From Gymnogyps californianus (taxonomy: Eukaryota > Chordata > Aves > Accipitriformes > Cathartidae): a DNA stretch of 64,000 nucleotides. Below are positions 13,901 to 26,689 of this stretch, in pieces. Under the pieces are notes generated by a model. It was not told where the DNA came from. It worked only from the letters and a program-made list of their open reading frames with translations, and ran no database searches. The stretch is from assembly GCF_018139145.2 (NCBI RefSeq), contig NC_059473.1, positions 68,492,707 to 68,556,706 of the forward strand, given 5' to 3'. The translations under genes were made by a program, and so were the position numbers. Each line of letters starts with the position of its first letter. Within the stretch, counting starts at the first letter, position 1.

Positions 13901-15914
13901 CTTCCCAGTGTGGTTTGAACTGCTGCAGTCTCTGTTTCTTCTCTCCCAGCCATACCAGTCTACCTAAGAATATCACCAAACATGCCCCTTGTATCTCCGC
14001 TGAGTCCCAAGAGGAAATTCTTGTATGAAGGCTGAGGTGAGCAGTGATGGTATACCTACCAAACATGACCACCTTGCAACAAGGAGATGCCGACACTAGC
14101 TGCAGCCCAGCCAGCCCATCCATCACTAGTGAGGAACCTGTGGCTGTATGAACATCAGCCTGGGCTATACAATAAACAGGACCCTCAGGAGGGGTTTGGC
14201 TGTTAAAAGCCATGTCACTGTAGCTTCACTCATTAAGCATACATGTCTCAGTAATCCAGAGAAAAGGACAGAAAATAACAGATTTTGAAAGGTGGTCCAA
14301 GAGAAGACTTATGGTCACATTTCTAGCTATTTACCTGTCACAGAGTAATAAACATACTAACTACACAAAGGAAAAAAACAGAAATGGGATTTAGGTTGTT
14401 CATTTGCAAAGAAACTGGAAACCTAATCTCAGCTCTCTCTTTCTCTCATGTGCTCTCCCAAGTATGACCATTTTATCTGCAAGAGCAGTTTGTTGAAAAC
14501 CCCCATGTATCATCCATGCCTGTCTCTTCTATTCAGAGATAAATAAGAATAAAATGTCGATGACCCTCTCTTCTCCTCAATTCCCTGGTTCCCCTGTCAG
14601 AACAAACAGCTAGGGCTGAGACGCCATCCCAAAGTCATCAACTGTTCAGCTCAGCTGAAAACTGCCCATAGCATTCCACTGCAACATATCACTCATTGCC
14701 TGACTCACTAAAAATAGATTGTAGTTTTTAGCTCCACTGAAACCTGTACCAAGGAGCCAAAGCCTTCACCAATCTGCAGCAGAAGAGCTATGGCTTTTTA
14801 TGACCATGACCTTAAGTGACCATGTTAATTTACTCTTCTTCCTGGCTCCGTGCCAAATCCCACTTGCACGATCCACAGAATGAGTCCACGTTGTCCAAAG
14901 CAGACAAGAGGGATTGCAGGTTGCTGCTGTGTAATTAGACTCAGTAAATGACAGTGCTCTTCAGCAGTAAACTTGGTGCTGTTGGGGCTGAAGCAGGAGC
15001 GAGGAGTCGTGGGAAGAGAAGAGAACAGAAAAGAGGAAAGAAGGAAAGACACACAGAAACTGCCTCCATAGGTGCAGAACTTTTCTCCCCTGGATTGAGA
15101 GCAACAAGCAAAGCAGGGACATCTGACCAGCGTGCACCTCTACCTTTTCCCCTTCTTTTCTGGCCGATGCATTTTAGTGTGTAAGCACAGACGTCATGGC
15201 TGGCTGCAGGCCAGGAGCATGTCCCAGGTGGCCTTGGTTCTTGTCTCAGTCACGGAGGCTGGGAGGCAAGACCTGAAGGGACTGTGAAAGCATGGGGGCA
15301 GCAAGGCAGCATGGCTGACCCTATGGGAAGACGTAAGCTTTTTCCACTGTCGAGTGACCAGTTAGAATAGCCTGCTCCCCCAGTCTCCTGGGCCAAAGAT
15401 GGATGTCCTTGCCCTGCACAGTGGATTGTGTATCCATCGCCCAGCCCCAAGGCAGGGAGTAGGTGCCATCACTTCCGAAGAGTAGCGGGGAGGGATTGTG
15501 CTCTATGCATCAACAGCACACTTGAAAAATCTTTGGAAAGGAGAAGCACACATTAGCCATGCCTTTTAAATACTGTGACCTGGAGGCCACACACTGAACT
15601 TCAAGGGGACATGCATTACACTTAAGTGCCTACTCGTGCTCTTTTTTCTGCCAAGTTGACTGGGGCATGAGTCGTGTGCTGCGCTCGACCTCCAGCTGGT
15701 TACCAAGAAGGATCCACTGATATTTCCAGTCAGGAAAAGTCTGAGGATGATTAGGTTTCGGAGTCAACACTTTGGCCTAACCAGCCTACTTGAAACTACT
15801 GGAAAACAGACCAGACAGTGGAAAATATAAATGTATTTAAAATTACTGTTATGCAAAAATGGAAACATGGCAATTTTATTTTACATTTATTTGTAAATGA
15901 AGCTCATTTGTAAT

Positions 15915-16020
15915 AAATTAAGCACACGCAACTTGCCCTAGATCCCACAGGTCCTAGAGAAAGGGCAGGAGACAATCATATCGGGCAGTAAAGTGGCAAG
16001 CTGAGGTCCCCAGGCCTGTG
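15915..16020 (-). mobile_element. Possible MIR-like relic (weak)
   Basis: The words 'gcaacttgccctagatccca', 'caggtcctagagaaaggg' and 'gaggtccccaggcctgtg' echo the MIR segment 'acttgcccaaggtcacac...caggtctcctg'. The match is poorer than at 7720-7930 or 28640-28830 and could be chance. Confidence 0.3.
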
Positions 16021-16149
16021 TAGTTCCCTCCTGCAGCTCATCTGTGGAAGCCATCCTTTCTTTCTTTCCTTTACACCCCGATTTTCCCCTCTCATGTCTG
16101 CTCTCCTTTTCCCGTTTTCTCCCTCCTTACGTAACACCTGTGCTGGAAG

Positions 16150-16625
16150 AAATAATGTTCTGACCTTTCCACAGCTCCAAAAGGAATTATTTAATCAAAA
16201 TATTGTAAAAATTGTTAATGTAAACAGGAAGAGAAGTTTTTAATTAGACATAGGAGAAAAAGCAGATTAGCCCCAGGATCTCTCGTGTAGAGATCATCGG
16301 GCCATTACGGCAGCTATTTTCCTGATGTCTGTGTGGACTGAAGCCAGCTACTTTTTGCTCCTGCTGAAGAATCAGGTTAATCAAAATGATGACAGCCAAA
16401 TGGACAGAGAGCAGGATTCATCCAGGCCTCTTTGTCTAAACTCCAGATGGAATTAGAAAGTTAAAGCACAGACAGCATGTCCAGGATGGCCAGGCCCTCA
16501 TGTGACAAGCCCTGTCTAAAAATCGTTCCCATTAATTTGCAACTGTCAATCACCTCAGCATTCTGCCCCAAAACAATGGCTGGCCCCGGATCACAGCTTC
16601 TCCCCATCTCCTCGCACCAGCACAG
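16150..16625. promoter_or_regulatory. Best candidate conserved noncoding element / enhancer
   Basis: This 475-bp stretch has no simple repeats and no transposon signature. It carries many motif-like words: TTTTTAATTAGA (homeodomain), TGATGACAGCC (TGACAG, MEIS/TGIF-like), ATTAATTTGC, CAATCACCTC, AACAATGGC (SOX-like) and a stem-loop at 16277-16295 (GATCTCT, 5-nt loop, AGAGATC). It is bounded on the right by a 13-nt T run at 16640-16652. The mix resembles vertebrate developmental enhancers. Only a multi-species alignment could establish conservation. No target gene is visible in the window. Confidence 0.35.
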
Positions 16626-16639
16626 CAGAGAATAAGGGA

Positions 16640-16652
16640 TTTTTTTTTTTTT
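16640..16652 (+). repeat. Poly(T) run, 13 nt
   Basis: Uninterrupted T run directly after the candidate regulatory block. No CR1 or SINE body is attached to it. Confidence 0.9.
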
Positions 16653-18579
16653 CTTTGATTAGTAAAGAGTTCTCGGTGCAGTGCAACTGGCTTGGTACAA
16701 GAAAATAAGCTGCTTGAAGGCCAAGGAACACTTTACACAGACCCACCCCCCTACCCCCTAATAAAGAACTAAAACAATTTACTGGATTACATTTAGTGGC
16801 TGCGTTTAGTCTGTGTGAATAACAAATTTTTCAGCTTGGCACCCAAACAAAAAAAAAATGGGAGCGGGAGGGTGGAAGTTGGTTTGAAGTGAAGTTAAAA
16901 GCAAGGGAAACAAAAACCAAGATTCGCCACCCCACTGGAGAAGAAGGAGACAGCGGCATCTCTGTTTCACCAATAGCTCATGGGTGGCTGCTCTTGCCCA
17001 GGATGACCTTACCCGCAGAAGGGCTGAATGTGGGTTCCAGTCGCTGCTTCAGCGATTATAAGGAGAAGCATCACCAGGAGAAATTGAGAACATCTTTCCT
17101 CAGCTGTCTATAACCCACTGCTTTCTGCACTTTCTTGGAGAGCGGGTGGTAGCTGAGTTCAAAGTCAAACAAGTAAAGAAGGGAATGAAGCATGGTCTCA
17201 TTCTGGTTTTGGAGAGTGCCCTGACTGAAGATATAGGGCAGATAGGAGATGACAGCAAGTTCTTCTGCAGTGTTGTGTCTTGATCATCTGTATTCCCTGG
17301 GAGAAAACAGTACAGAAAATTTGACCCAAGTTTCTAAATGGCTTTAGGATGACTAAAAATATACATTTGAAGGCACATTTACTATTATCAGCAAAAATAA
17401 TCCCTTGTTCTATTCCTTGTATAAATTTCATGACAATTAAATTTGTATTAATTTCCTATGCAGAGAGTTCACATTTCTTTTTTGCAGACCACATTACCAG
17501 TATATTGAATCTAATGCAAGACTCAAGCACATTTTTTAAATCAAATCACGTTCATTTAAGATATGCAGAAACCTAAAGAAAAGGATACAGGAGGTTTTTT
17601 GAAAAGTCAGAAGATATTATTTGAAATGGCAGCTTTTTTTCTTTTTAAGATACTTAGAATAGTAGTTTAAAAGAAAAAAAAGTCAAACCAAACATTTCAA
17701 ATTGACTTCAAAGGAGGTTTTTTAGTTTTTTCAAAAAGTTCTAAGAGTTTCTATTTCAATTCCACCTGAACTGAGGATCTTTCTCCAGTTGTTCAGTCCA
17801 GCAACCAAATTGAAAATCCTTGTTCTTCCCAACTCTTAATATAACACAAAATAATTTGTTGCCTGAGATTGCTTTCCTGAGTATATTACTTCTTTATCTG
17901 GGTGACCCAGCCTGAAGACATAAAGCTAGAGTCAGTAGCCATTTCACTTCCCAGACTTAGGCTGAGTCATTGCCCTGCACATGCTTTGCTTTTTCTGTTT
18001 GCCTGTCTAAAGACACATACACACAATATCTAACACATGTATGATACAGGGATGACATCATATGCTATTTTAAAGAATTATACAGTAAAGATTATCTATT
18101 GTATACCACATGAAACTTGTGTATCTTGTAAATCCATATTTTCCCCTATTATTTAGACTTTACCCATGAAGTTTGTTGTCATAGGAAGGGGCAGAAACAA
18201 CTGCATGAAATTTAATGCAAAACGACACTCTCTCACAACCAATCTTTTGCTAAGAGTACAAGAGAAAAAGAGAGGGAATAAAATAGATGAAAAAGAAGGA
18301 CGAGGGGGTTGAAAAATTACACTACTTCGCTCCTGGGGAATGGAGCTTTTGAAAATGAATGCAGTCATTAACCATCTGGCTTACTAAATAGTTAGCAAAA
18401 AGTTCCTCTGAAAGGGTTGGCTTTACATTCATAACTGCAGTTTATTGGTCCATTGGCACTAGCATGCCTAAACACAAGGGAAAGTCAATACTGTATCATA
18501 GCATCGCCTAGCTAACACCTGGAATATATTCTCTGGAGTGAAAACAGCAGGGAACTGACCAGAAATAACCTCTCTCATA

Positions 18580-18710
18580 TTATTCCTTCAATTAGACCAA
18601 AACAAGTTTCCCTTTGAAAACTTAATAATAAACACTGCAGGTCATTCACTTGTTTGGAGCCCCTTTGGGAAAGCTGAGCAGATGGGTCCCCTTATCTAGC
18701 CCCCTCGCTG
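18580..18710. promoter_or_regulatory. Possible conserved noncoding element (weak)
   Basis: The block contains 'ccttcaattagaccaaaaca', 'cttaataataaacactgcag' and 'cacttgtttggagccccttt', a repeat-free mix of homeodomain-like and forkhead-like words. The call is from texture only. Confidence 0.2.
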
Positions 18711-19479
18711 TCACAGAGACAACAGCCGCAAATCAGGACAGATATTGATTTTAATTGGAACCAACAGCATCTACATACCATCTTAATATCCACATCTTCC
18801 TGGAAAAAAATACATCTTTTTAAGAGATTGGTTTGTTTTGTCCTGTCAGGTTGATTAGACAGAATGAGGTAATTCTTTGCAAGATGAACAATTATGCCAT
18901 TTTTCAGGTTCACTGCTTAAGTAGATACACACAGCAAATCCCTAGGCAAACCCGAGGTCCATTTCAGAGCCTTTGTACATACAAGCAGCACAGATTAAAA
19001 CATTGTTCATCCAAACTGAGGCGGTTATATTCTCATTATCAAACAGATTTGAGGTGTCGTCAGGGTCTCTTCAGTTGTTTTCACTGAGGCGTAAGTATTC
19101 CTTAGCTGTGGAGAGAACTAACAACACAAAGTGAACATCTACTTAAAATCAAATTATCTGGGACTTTTTCACCACCCCCAGGGTAAAAGCAGTTCTCCTC
19201 AAAACTCTTGTAAATTCATCAAGCCTGCTATTCCCTGAAGAACCTCAGATGCATTGCTATTTGCCTTCAACAGACGCAAGGAAGCTCTCTCCCCCTGCCC
19301 CCCCGCAAATCTCTTTCCCATACGGCATGTTAATTCCCGCGATGGAGTTGAGATGAACAGGTGCCATCGTTCTTGACTTAATTGCTGCGAAAAGTAGAGC
19401 ACTAATAACGAGCTGTTCACTAGAGGCAGTTTCCACCCTGGCAAAGGAGCCCTGCCAATCTGGGAGGCGTCAGCCAGGC

Positions 19480-19830
19480 AGTGGCACTGTCAGCCGGCCG
19501 GCTGCTGAGACTGCAGGGGTGGGCAGATTGCGGTCTCGGCAGCGGGCCAGCCCAAGTAGACCTTGCAGGGTTGTCATCAGCATTAGCGTTGTCCTTCCAA
19601 AGCAGTGAACAACATCACCCTCCTTCCCGCCTGGGAACTGTAAGAAATAGCTTTATCACTAAGGGAGTCATCTCAGGGGATCTCTATGGACCCTGCAATA
19701 AAACAAGAGGTAGCATGAAAAGGACCGGACCCCTGCCCATGTGTATCCCTATGGAGGCCTTAACGGGGAGCAAATTAGACTGGGGAACAATTAGGCATTG
19801 CTTTAGAAGGCTGGGGTGCAAATGCAGGGA
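19480..19830. promoter_or_regulatory. GC-raised block with 14-bp palindrome; possible regulatory element
   Basis: The local GC content rises, and a perfect 14-bp palindrome CAGCCGGCCGGCTG lies at 19491-19504. Further right are 'agcattagcgttgtcc', 'gcaaattagactggggaaca' and 'caattaggcattgc', which contain TTAG/ATTA cores. Several CpGs survive, unusual for neutral bird DNA in an AT-rich setting. A 140-codon open frame crosses the block but has no family signature. A regulatory role is inference. Confidence 0.25.
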
Positions 19831-22359
19831 TCACGCAGGGCTTTCATTACTCCCTTCGCTATGGGGCAGAGGACTGTCACAACATAGGCTGGAGGCAATG
19901 TAAAGTCTGTTTCTACCCTGTCTCTGCATACTCCATGCACCGAAGGCCACATCTGGGCCTTTTTGGGGAAGGACTACTGTCCATCTCTGACATTTGTGCT
20001 TCCATGATTGATGAAATCCCCAGCAACAGCTGCCCTTTTGGCTAAGACTCAACAAATCCAAGGGTTATTACAGCTTTAGAGCTTTTTGCAGGGCTGAAGG
20101 GGAATGCAGAGATGCAGTGGGTCTCTTGCATCTTGAAAATTGTGTAGCACACTCAGATCACTTCTCCTCTTCACTACCTGATATGCCTTTTAATTTCCCT
20201 TCGTGCCACTCATCTCCAGTTCCCCTGCCAGACTGCCCTGTGAGCTTGGCAAGCTTTGTTTCTTCAAGTGCATGCTTACCCTGCATGCAGGTTTTCCCAA
20301 GCTCTCACTGCTTCTATTAAAAGCCCCCCTGGAGATAAACTACAAGACTAACACTAATTACCATAATAATTTGTTAGAGCATTGCTTTGATCTTTTCTCA
20401 CCTACCAAGTCAATTCTGTTCTACTCCATCTCCAAAAGTGTTAGATGTGATTACATAACTAATTAACACGAGATTGAATTTGAAAGAATGTATGACAGTA
20501 ATTCAGATAAAAGTTTTGATCTCTTGATAAACAAGGAAGTGGGCAAACTTACCACTTCCCAGGGGACTCATAGCAGGCCAGTTATTGCCAGAAATCTGAT
20601 GTGTAACACGAACAGCTTAGAAGAGCACTGCTAAGCCAGCAAGTTGTACTGTTCCCCCAACAGTTTCTGTAGAAAACACCATTACTTTTTTAAAACTCAC
20701 AAACTTGAAACAGTCATATTTTATTCTTATATGTGAAGCATGAATTCTCTTTGATCAGGAAAACCCCAAACTTTTTCAGGAGGTTTTATCTCCTTTCAGG
20801 ATCAATTTCAGTTTGATTCCTATCTCAGAATAAGACAGTTTTGAGTGTTTTCAGATTCCTTGGTGTGTCATCACTATTTCATTTTGTAGGATGCCTGGCA
20901 AGTTACACAGATGAGCTCTCACTGTATTTCTTTGAATAAATAAGAAAGAGAAGAGAGGGAGAGAGATCACATATCACACTTTACAACTAGGTCAACTTAC
21001 ACAACTCCTAAAACATGTTAACTAGGATTTAGGAAACAGAATCAGAGACCGCTGGATTTATGCACTGGCTTTAGAAACTTTGACATCAAATCACAATAGG
21101 TAAAAATGGAACAGCAAACCAGATGAGTGTCTGGGAGCATCGGGAACTACATAACTCAGATTATTAAAGCAGTAAGAGTCTCTGCATGACTGCTTCATGT
21201 TGTCACCTGCAATATCTTCGATGTCAGAAACTTTTGTTCGATGTTAGAAGCCTGTGAGAAGCTATTGATCCAGCATAATTAAAGGACAGTGCTACTACTA
21301 AGAATTTTTTTTTAGGCTTTGGACACCTAGTATTTTGCAGCGATGGTTCCTATTAGGCTGCAGAGAATTTTTCAGGGCAGATATAGCTGGTATTTGACAG
21401 TTAGGAAAACAGTGTTAAAAAAGAGTTATGACCACTGCATTCAACTCACTGTATTATACTATGACACTTGAAGTGCAACATTAAAATATTGCTCCAGGAA
21501 AGAAATAGTTCCTGAAACATCAGTGTATTCCATACAGCCAGAGATGAGGGTGCCCGTGCAAAGGGTGTACCGTGCACGTCTGCTTTCTTATTGGTTCCAA
21601 CACATTTTTTACACTGCTTAGTATAAAGGAGTGGTCTGCATTGCTGTGGTTCCTAGCAAGGTACGCTTCTCCTCAGAGTTTAAAACATATAATAGGGATT
21701 TCACATGGTTCACATGCCCAACTGAGACATGCAAAGGATCAGTTTTCAGTACGAACTAGAGCCCACAAATGCTGCTGAGGGAAGGAAGGGGGCCTGTGGA
21801 TGAGGGAGGTTAGAAAACATGTATCTCCAGAAAATGTTTGCAATTGTCTTCTGTTTTTATTTCCTGCCCTCTTTCTTTCCACCTCCTTCTCTTCTCTCCC
21901 CTTCTTTCCTCTCCCTTCCCAAAAGCAGTGCATGTGCGTGTGTGCTTGGCACAAACCGATAGGTTTGATTTTGATGACAGCCCTGGACTATGAAATGAAG
22001 GATTTCACACAGAAAGATTCTAAATAGATTTCAAATATGCCTGTTACAATCCCTTCCTTTTTTACTAAAAAAAAGGAGAGGGGAAGAAAAAGCAAGGAAA
22101 AGCCTAGCTTTTTGACAGAGGAAATATTTTGTGTTTCTGTCATCAGAGATACATAATTAAGACCTGAAAATTTTTGCAAGCTTCTCTCCTCATCCTTAGT
22201 ACCGGCCTTAGCATGGCATGCTACTTCAGGAGCTTCTCATATGACAAATTGCATAGGAGCAGAGCAATATATCATCAGATCTGACTCATGACCAGTACAT
22301 TCATCCAAATGGCCAAGTCTACAGATCATTTCAGGGCTCACTAATGTTACAGCATTCAG

Positions 22360-22520
22360 CGTGCAGAGTGTGATTTATTAACCTGAAGTTTGTTTAAATA
22401 AATAGACTTTGCAAACTGCCGTGTGCAGACAGATCTCTTCACATACGGACTCTACTGTATGGTAACGTGCATGGTTGAGAAAGAATTCTTACCCATTTGG
22501 CAAACCAGCTGATGCATTTT
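22360..22520. promoter_or_regulatory. Possible conserved noncoding element (weak)
   Basis: This repeat-free block has words such as 'gtgatttattaacctgaag', 'gtttgtttaaataaatagac' (forkhead-like) and a CpG-containing 'acatacggactctactg'. It is suggested by texture only. Confidence 0.15.
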
Positions 22521-24575
22521 CTCTTGTTGGTCCTTTACCAAAGAAAAGTACCAATATAAAACTATTGCCTATTTAAGTCACACAAATTTACATTTAATCA
22601 GCAGTGGCACAATATTTCTTATACACACTTTCGCAGGTGAATGGCTGGGTCATTTCCTAGTACTTCAGTTCAGTTACTGGGTTAAAATATAGTTCAGCAT
22701 CACTGATATAAAAAAGCGTATACCACTTATTAATGATATACATGAGTTTAGATAGAGCCCTGAACAAAGAATAGGCAGCCTGTGTGTGGGCAACTTCATT
22801 ACCACTTCTTGCACCAAATTTGAATTTGACCTCCTGATCTTTGCAGGGCTATAATGCAATTTAATTCAGTCACTTCAGGTTTCATTTGAGGTACCTTTCA
22901 CTGAGAAAGAAATTTAGTTTCATGTATGCTTGAGTTAAAGCTGCCAAGAGAAAGTCAGGCAAATGTTCCTCTAATTTATTCCAGTTCAATTTTAACAGAA
23001 CCCATCGACATAAGCAAGAGGAGAATTTTGTTCATTGTCTCCCCATATGACTATGTGTATCTCATCCTTAATGACTGGAATCAGAAGGAAACTGAGCAAA
23101 AGTACAGAAAATTGGTCCCTCGGGTCATTTTTAATGATCTACAAAAATAAAGGCTCTGTTAGCTCTTTCTCAATTCTAACCTGATTGATTGCTGATGCTT
23201 TTGGAAGAAGTAAGGTGAACCTAATCTATTGCACACACTCTGAGGTGAACACTGAGATAATAATGATACACAAGAAACTGTGCTCCCTGTTAGAGAGGCC
23301 TTTTTCTCAGTAATGTTTTTCCTCATTGGCTTCATTACAACTGCCAAAACATGGCTATCATTTGAGAAGTGAGTGAAAAAAGTCCTCCTCATCCTACAAA
23401 CATTTTTTCCTTTGTCTGGCTACTTTGGGACATTAGGGAGTTCATTTGCAGGCAGGGCCAAATCCCAGTTTCCCTGTGAAGGAGAAAGTTGACATCAGTG
23501 AATGTTTAGTGAGAGAAATGACTGCAGATTTGATCTTCTTGTAAACCCTGCAGCATTACAGAGCAGCAGTCCCTGTAAAATCAACTCAGCATTACCTTAC
23601 CAGCTCAGTGCTAACTCCAAAGCTTATTGTAGGACACTGTGACCCATATGGTTCAGTTCACTTGAGCTTGTCCTTATCTCTGTTCTTTCTAAAGGCTCCC
23701 TGCATGATCAAGGAAGAGAAACAGGTGGAGATTTAGACCCCTCTCTGAATTTAGGAATTGGTTAGGATCTAAGTCACCCTGCTAGCTTTGATCTTCTATG
23801 ATTGGTGGGAGAAAGGGAGATTCAGCGGGTAGCTCAGGGCATCCATGCCCTCCTCGTCCTCTGGAAGCACTTACTTCCAGTTGCTGTATGCTGAAGTAAC
23901 AGATATTTATCAGCCTGCCAAGTTAGTTAGACTTAAATGCCTGTAGGTAAGTAGGCTACTTGACAGCACGCAGGGTCCTGATCTCAGGCCTGTTCTTCCC
24001 TTTGCAGTATGATACGAATGATTAAAAGCCTTCCAGAGGCTTCCTGCTCTATCAGTTGTATTCTCTTGGTTATCTTTGGAGAGCCTAAAGACACTTTTTC
24101 AAGCCTTTTGTGCTCTTTCTTGCCTTTAAAAATGTAGGCTGTATTCTGCGTCTGGTGGTTAGTGCCATTTCTGAGGGGAATGCAAAATCTTCCCCCATGT
24201 ACTCTGGCATGTATTTGAATGTGCGGAAGGACCAAACTCTTTCATACTTCAGTCCCTGAAGCCTGAGATTTAATTAATCATCTAATTCTTAGTTCAGATG
24301 AGCAAAAATGCCATGAGTGTTCATTTAGTCATGTTACCTTCTGGCATATTTCCTTCTTCTACCATTCTTCTATCATTTGGAGTGAAATAGAAATGCAGAA
24401 AATAATTCTTTGCATTTTATTACAGAGAATTATTTACTTGATCAGAGACTTGAAAATTTGCTTCCTGGTAAGATACACTTTTATGCTTTTTAAAAATAAA
24501 TAATGAGACTTTTCAATTTAAATATTTTATCCTGAAGGGGAAATATATATGAAAGTAGGATATTGTGTAGGTCTA

Positions 24576-24589
24576 TGTGTGTGTGTGTG
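24576..24589 (+). repeat. (TG)n microsatellite, short
   Basis: Seven TG units in a row. Such short arrays are common in bird noncoding DNA. Confidence 0.9.
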
Positions 24590-25077
24590 GTTATGGGTAA
24601 TTCATTAAAAACACATTCTTCATCCTGCCTGCCCCTGGAAATGTGAAAGGTTAGCCTTTTTAGACTTGCCACCTGTGAGATGAGGGATCACTGGTTCCTT
24701 CTTCCTCCCAAGGACCCACAGTGCTCATTCTTGCTATAATGAAGAAGTTGATTGATGGATGTCACCCTCCATGCTGTTGACATCCTTATCTCCCCCTGCT
24801 TTACGCAACAGTCATGACCTCCTTCAGCCAGATGGTTTCTGAGTGCTGCATCCACTGCTTACTTCCACCACCCCCTCGGCATGCTCACCTTCAGCACACA
24901 TGCCCATTGGCAGCAACCTATATGTCTGTCTGTCAGTGGCTCTGTAATGAGATCGATTTATTAGGTTACATAATCCTACCTCTTTAGGGAAGGGGGGAAA
25001 AATTGCACAGCACACTGGAAGAAATCTATCCTGGACTCTAATTCTCAGGACTGTGGGAGGTAATTTCTTTTTAGTCC

Positions 25078-25093
25078 AAAAAAAAAAAAAAAG
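25078..25093 (+). repeat. Poly(A) run, 16 nt
   Basis: Uninterrupted A run. There is no upstream AATAAA and no recognisable retrocopy. Confidence 0.9.
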
Positions 25094-25529
25094 TAGAGGT
25101 AGGCTGGCATGTTTGAAATTAGTTCACTGCAGGGCAATCTTGCAATATTTTCTTACTGTTACGGCTTACAGTTTTACTACATTCAGAAGGGGGTCTGAAT
25201 CAAAATGCCAGATGCAGACTCCTCTGGGCTTTGTAGAAGGTCAGACCCAACCCAACTGTGTCATTGTTTTCCTGATATGATTGTATTGCAAGTCATTTTA
25301 TGAGCCACTGTTGTTTCCTTTAAAAAGCATACCATTTTGTTATGTTGGAGAACTCTGTTGCTTCATTTCATATTGCATTACTGGGGATACTCAAGAAGAA
25401 CCTAGGTAAATCTTCATTGTGATGCTTATTTTACACATAGGATCGCAACCTTTGGGTTGTAGTGACAATGCAATGCTAGAGGCTTGGATGTGACACATGA
25501 ATAGAGAATGAAGACAACAGGCTAGTCTT

Positions 25530-25650
25530 TCTGTATACTAGGCACTTTGTACAAGATGGTCAGCCTGCATAGCCAGGTCCAGCTCCAATAACTTGCAATG
25601 TAAGTAGACAAGATGAAAAAAAAAAAAAAAGACAACAAGGAATATTCAGG
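25530..25650. mobile_element. Ancient amniote SINE/LINE-tail relic
   Basis: The segment has 'actaggcactttgtacaag', then 'atggtcagcctgcat', then 'cttgcaatgtaagtagacaa'. This is the same order as the widespread sauropsid repeat segment in which a 'gtgctaggcgctgtacaaac' stretch is followed by 'agacagtccctgcc' and 'gcttacaatctaa'. A 15-nt A run at 25616-25630 follows. The family name is uncertain (MIR-related or L3-tail). Identification is by remembered word order, not alignment. Confidence 0.45.
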
Positions 25651-26671
25651 TAAATATTTATTTCAGGAAAAATATTATTAACAACTTGTATGGCAGAAAT
25701 ACCCACAAATTCCAGCGAAGTTCAAGATCCTATTGTGCCAACGGCTTCAGTGAAAGGCAACAACAACAAAACTAAATTCAGATTCAGCCTGTATGATGTC
25801 AGCACCTAAATTTGAAGCATTGTTTCCCTGGGTTCCCCCTAGTAGACAGAGAAGACCACATCCAGGGGATAATTCAGAGGTTAGATAGGTTGAAATGCCT
25901 TTTAGATGTGCCTAATTCTAACATGGATCAACATAGACCTAAAGGACCATTATCCTTCTATAAGAAAAATAAAAAATACATTATATGGGAAAATAATAAT
26001 CAAAACACAATTTAGAAGCACAACTAAATTTTGGGTTCATTTATTTTTGAAAGGAAAACAAAAGGTAATGGCCATAACTCTTTAAATATATTTGAAAATA
26101 TATTAAAAAAATAATTCCTGACATTGTGGCTCAGAAGAGAAACCTTTCTAGCAATGGCTAGCTGAAAACTGTCAAAAGGAAAAAAAAATGCTGTGTGTTT
26201 TATGTAATAGATATTAAGTGCCCAATGCTCTGCTGAAGAACTACATCTCCCTACTGAATAAAACGGGCTAGGGACCATTCTTCCCAGCTGTTATAGCAAA
26301 GTGCTTTGCATCCAAACTTCCTATTGGTAGCAGTCTTTTGCTCATTCCTACTGACTCCTGAACTGTGTCTGGGAATTGTTTGGAAGAGTGGTTTTTGGCA
26401 CAGGCCAAAACTGGGCTAAGAAGCAGGACAACAAATTAACAGTAGAAGTGATCACGTGCCAGTATTCTGGCACTGTTTAATCTACTAGTACAGAGATAGC
26501 CAAATTGGCTACAACTGATTTATCTACAGCTGGCTGAAGATTCAATCTTTTAACCAAGACATCCAGCTATGAGACTGGCATATGAAAGCATAGTAAACAG
26601 GCCCTAAGAGTCCCACAAACAGTCTTACTGTAGAGCACCTTACGTAGCAGCTAAGCAAACTTGCCTCTACC

Positions 26672-26689
26672 TATAGTCCATGGACTATA
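26672..26689. repeat. 18-bp perfect palindrome plus third half-site
   Basis: TATAGTCCATGGACTATA is fully self-complementary, and another TAGTCCA half-site follows at 26694-26700. The arrangement of three half-sites is unusual but short enough to arise by chance in 64 kb only rarely. Function is unknown. Confidence 0.6.

Larger units (their letters stand above)
7931..16149. other. Noncoding DNA with scattered relics
   Basis: No coding region is supported; open frames up to about 116 codons have no recognisable product. The stretch contains a MIR-like relic at 9680-9790, a 15-nt A run at 10965-10979, a candidate regulatory block just before that run, a purine-rich patch around 15000-15055 and a pyrimidine-rich patch around 16055-16130. 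The block at 12890-13000 has a texture like a conserved element but nothing firm. A weak MIR-like stretch lies at about 15915-16020. Confidence 0.65.
16653..24999. other. Noncoding DNA, no gene recognised
   Basis: No supported coding exon. The stretch contains T/A-rich low-complexity sequence around 17580-17720, a purine run near 20940-20970, a pyrimidine-rich patch at about 21845-21920 and a short GT microsatellite at 24576-24589. Three blocks (18580-18700, 19480-19830, 22360-22520) are listed separately as weak regulatory candidates. An open frame of 140 codons at 19481-19903 has no recognisable product and coincides with a local rise in GC. Confidence 0.65.

Noticed and set aside
17620..17685. 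Apparent inverted repeat of T-rich and A-rich runs
   Set aside because: Low-complexity T and A runs pair trivially. No defined arms.
25078..25093. Poly(A) run as the tail of a processed pseudogene
   Set aside because: No AATAAA upstream, no coding-like sequence and no flanking duplication.
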